The notes under the pieces are model-generated. The model worked only from the letters and a program-made list of their open reading frames with translations, was not told where the DNA came from and made no database searches. The position numbers and the translations under genes are program-made. Of a stretch of DNA of 64,000 nucleotides, positions 62,531-64,000 are shown piece by piece. Source of the DNA: Verrucomicrobiales bacterium (GTDB lineage: Bacteria; Verrucomicrobiota; Verrucomicrobiia; Methylacidiphilales; JAAUTS01); the NCBI GenBank assembly GCA_031256975.1, contig JAIRPN010000003.1, positions 59,813 to 123,812 on the forward strand. Reading direction: 5' to 3'. Within the stretch, counting starts at the first letter, position 1. The number at the start of each line of letters is the position of its first letter.

Positions 62531-62866
62531 ATGAAGTGTTGGATACTCAAAAATCAGCAACCGGCCAGGGTTGAGGTGGATGAATTGCCCGAAAATTTCA
62601 ACAACGGCATCCACAATTGCGTGGCGCTGGACCGGATTGTTTCCCCGTCAGGCAATTGGATCGGTGTGTCCACCGTGTTGCTGCCGTTTCACCCGGAATT
62701 TTTCAATACCGATACCCCGTGTTTTGAAACCATCGCCGTGGGTGTCAGGGAATTGGAGGACTTTGACTGGCGCTGCGGCACCCGTGATGAAGCACTCAAG
62801 CAACATGCCGAAGTGGTTGCCTTGGTTAACGAGGCTCTTGGGAAAAAACGGTTGGATTTGTCCTGA
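62531..62866 (+). CDS. Small protein of unknown function at the right end
   Basis: 111 residues from ATG 62531 (MKCWILKNQQPARVEVDELPEN). Acidic alpha/beta protein with hydrophobic core GNWIGVSTVLLPFHPEFF. No family recognised. It ends 16 bases from the convergent AsmA-like gene, and may be the last gene of the element or the first of the host. Confidence 0.5.
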   Translation: MKCWILKNQQPARVEVDELPENFNNGIHNCVALDRIVSPSGNWIGVSTVLLPFHPEFFNTDTPCFETIAVGVRELEDFDWRCGTRDEALKQHAEVVALVNEALGKKRLDLS

Positions 62867-62881
62867 CGACCAATAAGCGGG

Positions 62882-64000
62882 TTATTTTTTGAACCAATCG
62901 TTCAACAAGTCGCCGGCCTTTTCAATACCCTGTTTGATGGCATCCTGTACCTTGCCGCCCTCGGACTGGCTTAATGCCACCAAACGCGGAGTCAAATCTT
63001 CCTGAATTTGTTCAGGTGTCCCAGAGATTTTCAAGTCCGTCCACGAGAATCCGTCATTTTCCTGGGTGAAGATTTTTTCTTTGAGAGGCGGAGCTACTGC
63101 TAATAATCCGGTCGGAATCCCAAGTTTGAAAGTTCCGTCCAATTCGTTGTTCACGGAAACGGCCAGCTTGCCTTGCAGGGATATTTTTTGGGTCTTGGTC
63201 AGCACGATTTCGGTAAAATTAAAACTGCCTTTGTTGTAATGATAGTTGGCCTTGGCTTCGTCCAACGAGGCGGCAAGCAGTTCCTGCAACGGCGGCAACA
63301 GGGCCAATTTCTCCACGAATGGCAGAACGGACACCTTGGTTCCATTCAGTTGCAAGGAGCCTTGGGCCATGCCTTGCTGCCAAGTGAACAGTGGGCCGGT
63401 GTAATCACCCATGCCATTGACCGTGCCGTTTAAGGTTATGGGCCACTTGGTCGGGAGCAATACCTTGATGGGAACCTGCTGGATTTTATAACGCAGGGTG
63501 CTTTGTTCCGGTGTTTGCAGGAAAATTTTGCCGGTGCCGGTGATTTGCCCGTCACCGGCGACTAATGAGTAATTGGTGATTTCCAACTGGTGACCAGTTG
63601 TTCTAAAGGCGGCCTTGCCTTGCCCAAACTGCAACGATTGAAGAACCAGCGACTGGCATTCCAAGGTTCCGTCCCAAATATCCTGGCCGTCGTTTTTGAG
63701 GAAAATATTGAGTTGTCTTGCGTCAAGGGAGCCATCAGGAGTTTGAATGGAAGCGTCACGGAGAATGACTTCCTGAACGATGACGAGCGGCCAGGATTTT
63801 TTCGTATCGCTGCCAGCATGAGGACAATTGGGCATGGTACAGCAGGTGATTTTAGACGATGGATTTAATACCAGTTCGACGCCATCAAGTTCCAGTCGCA
63901 GATTAATTTGGCCCCCAATAATATCCCAAGGGGTAAATTTGCCCGACAACCGCTTGATGCTTATCTTTTGCCAGGGCGATTCGTTGCGATGCGGAGTTAG
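62882..64000 (-). CDS. AsmA-like protein, 3' part (runs off right edge)
   Basis: The minus-strand frame stays open to the edge at 64000 (373 codons seen), so the TTG at 63949 need not be its start. Repeated beta-rich segments (ITNYSLVAGDGQITGTGKIF, KISLQGKLAVSVNNELDGTF) and the end DAIKQGIEKAGDLLNDWFKK are AsmA-like. A Cys cluster CCTMPNCPH may bind metal. It resembles the AsmA-like gene at 20471. It looks like host sequence, which sets the right boundary of the element near 62870. Confidence 0.65.
   Translation of the reverse strand, partial: LTPHRNESPWQKISIKRLSGKFTPWDIIGGQINLRLELDGVELVLNPSSKITCCTMPNCPHAGSDTKKSWPLVIVQEVILRDASIQTPDGSLDARQLNIFLKNDGQDIWDGTLECQSLVLQSLQFGQGKAAFRTTGHQLEITNYSLVAGDGQITGTGKIFLQTPEQSTLRYKIQQVPIKVLLPTKWPITLNGTVNGMGDYTGPLFTWQQGMAQGSLQLNGTKVSVLPFVEKLALLPPLQELLAASLDEAKANYHYNKGSFNFTEIVLTKTQKISLQGKLAVSVNNELDGTFKLGIPTGLLAVAPPLKEKIFTQENDGFSWTDLKISGTPEQIQEDLTPRLVALSQSEGGKVQDAIKQGIEKAGDLLNDWFKK

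Larger units (their letters stand above)
50058..62870. mobile_element. Satellite-like phage-derived element with terminase but no structural genes
   Basis: It runs from the truncated tRNA-Ser to just before the AsmA-like gene at 62882; the right edge is uncertain. Nearly every gene is on the plus strand, many with 4-base stop/start overlaps. Contents: two ribbon-helix-helix regulators, excisionase-like protein, ten unnamed small proteins, primase, split helicase-type ATPase, MazG-like fusion, LolA-like protein, Nu1-like and GpA-like terminase. No integrase, portal, capsid, tail or lysis gene is recognisable. One exact RTTAGCG motif (50981) occurs at the far left, none from 51 kb on, while about 20 would be expected at host density. 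This supports a recent foreign origin. Confidence 0.75.

Overview
The window looks like a chromosomal segment of a Gram-negative bacterium of the PVC group, most likely Verrucomicrobiota (a judgement from gene content, not a search). Pointers are outer-membrane machinery (LptD, a TonB-dependent receptor, AsmA-like proteins), the long two-part form of IspG, a tiny Lys/Ala-rich histone-like protein, and a phosphotransacetylase whose DRTGG partner is a separate gene.

Layout. 1-5.4 kb: a partial methyltransferase, a LysM lipoprotein, a DEAD-box helicase, an ABC exporter pair, a DMT permease and a protein of unknown function. Between the convergent lipoprotein and helicase genes lies a 22-bp tandem array. 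5.5-20.5 kb: an MntR-like regulator, then a mostly same-strand run nadD-lptD-ugd-purA-uppS-cdsA-dxr-rseP-ispG-RND transporter, dominated by isoprenoid, phospholipid and envelope functions. 20.5-31.7 kb: AsmA-like protein, lipid kinase, apt, a membrane-ankyrin-DUF1266 protein, tRNA-Leu(GAG), TonB receptor and carB. 31.9-44.3 kb: Y-family polymerase, msrB, two HIT proteins, nrdR, histone-like peptide, rpoN, WalJ-like hydrolase, holA, rhodanese, pta and DRTGG partner, and two envelope proteins. 44.4-50 kb: sucCD, a class V aminotransferase, nuoA next to a MidA/NDUFAF7-type methyltransferase, and upp.

50.06 to about 62.87 kb is foreign: a compact element that starts in the 5' half of a tRNA-Ser(CGA) gene. 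It has small DNA-binding proteins, an excisionase-like protein, tightly overlapping small genes, a CHC2/TOPRIM primase, a helicase-type ATPase apparently split from its N-terminal part, a MazG-like fusion, a LolA-like periplasmic protein, and a lambda-type terminase pair (Nu1-like small, GpA-like large). No portal, capsid, tail, lysis or integrase gene is visible, so it resembles a phage satellite or a decayed prophage. Three paired 9-bp sites lie just upstream of the small terminase gene, where a lambda-like cos/cosB region would be expected. From 62.88 kb to the edge there is an AsmA-like gene that looks chromosomal.

The most unusual genome-scale signal is the heptamer RTTAGCG (CGCTAAY on the other strand). 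I counted about 85-90 copies by eye in the first 50 kb (about 12 expected by chance), evenly on both strands, within and between genes. One inverted pair forms a rho-independent terminator at 47.67 kb. The foreign element almost lacks the motif. This is the behaviour of a DNA-uptake-type or other genome-identity sequence.
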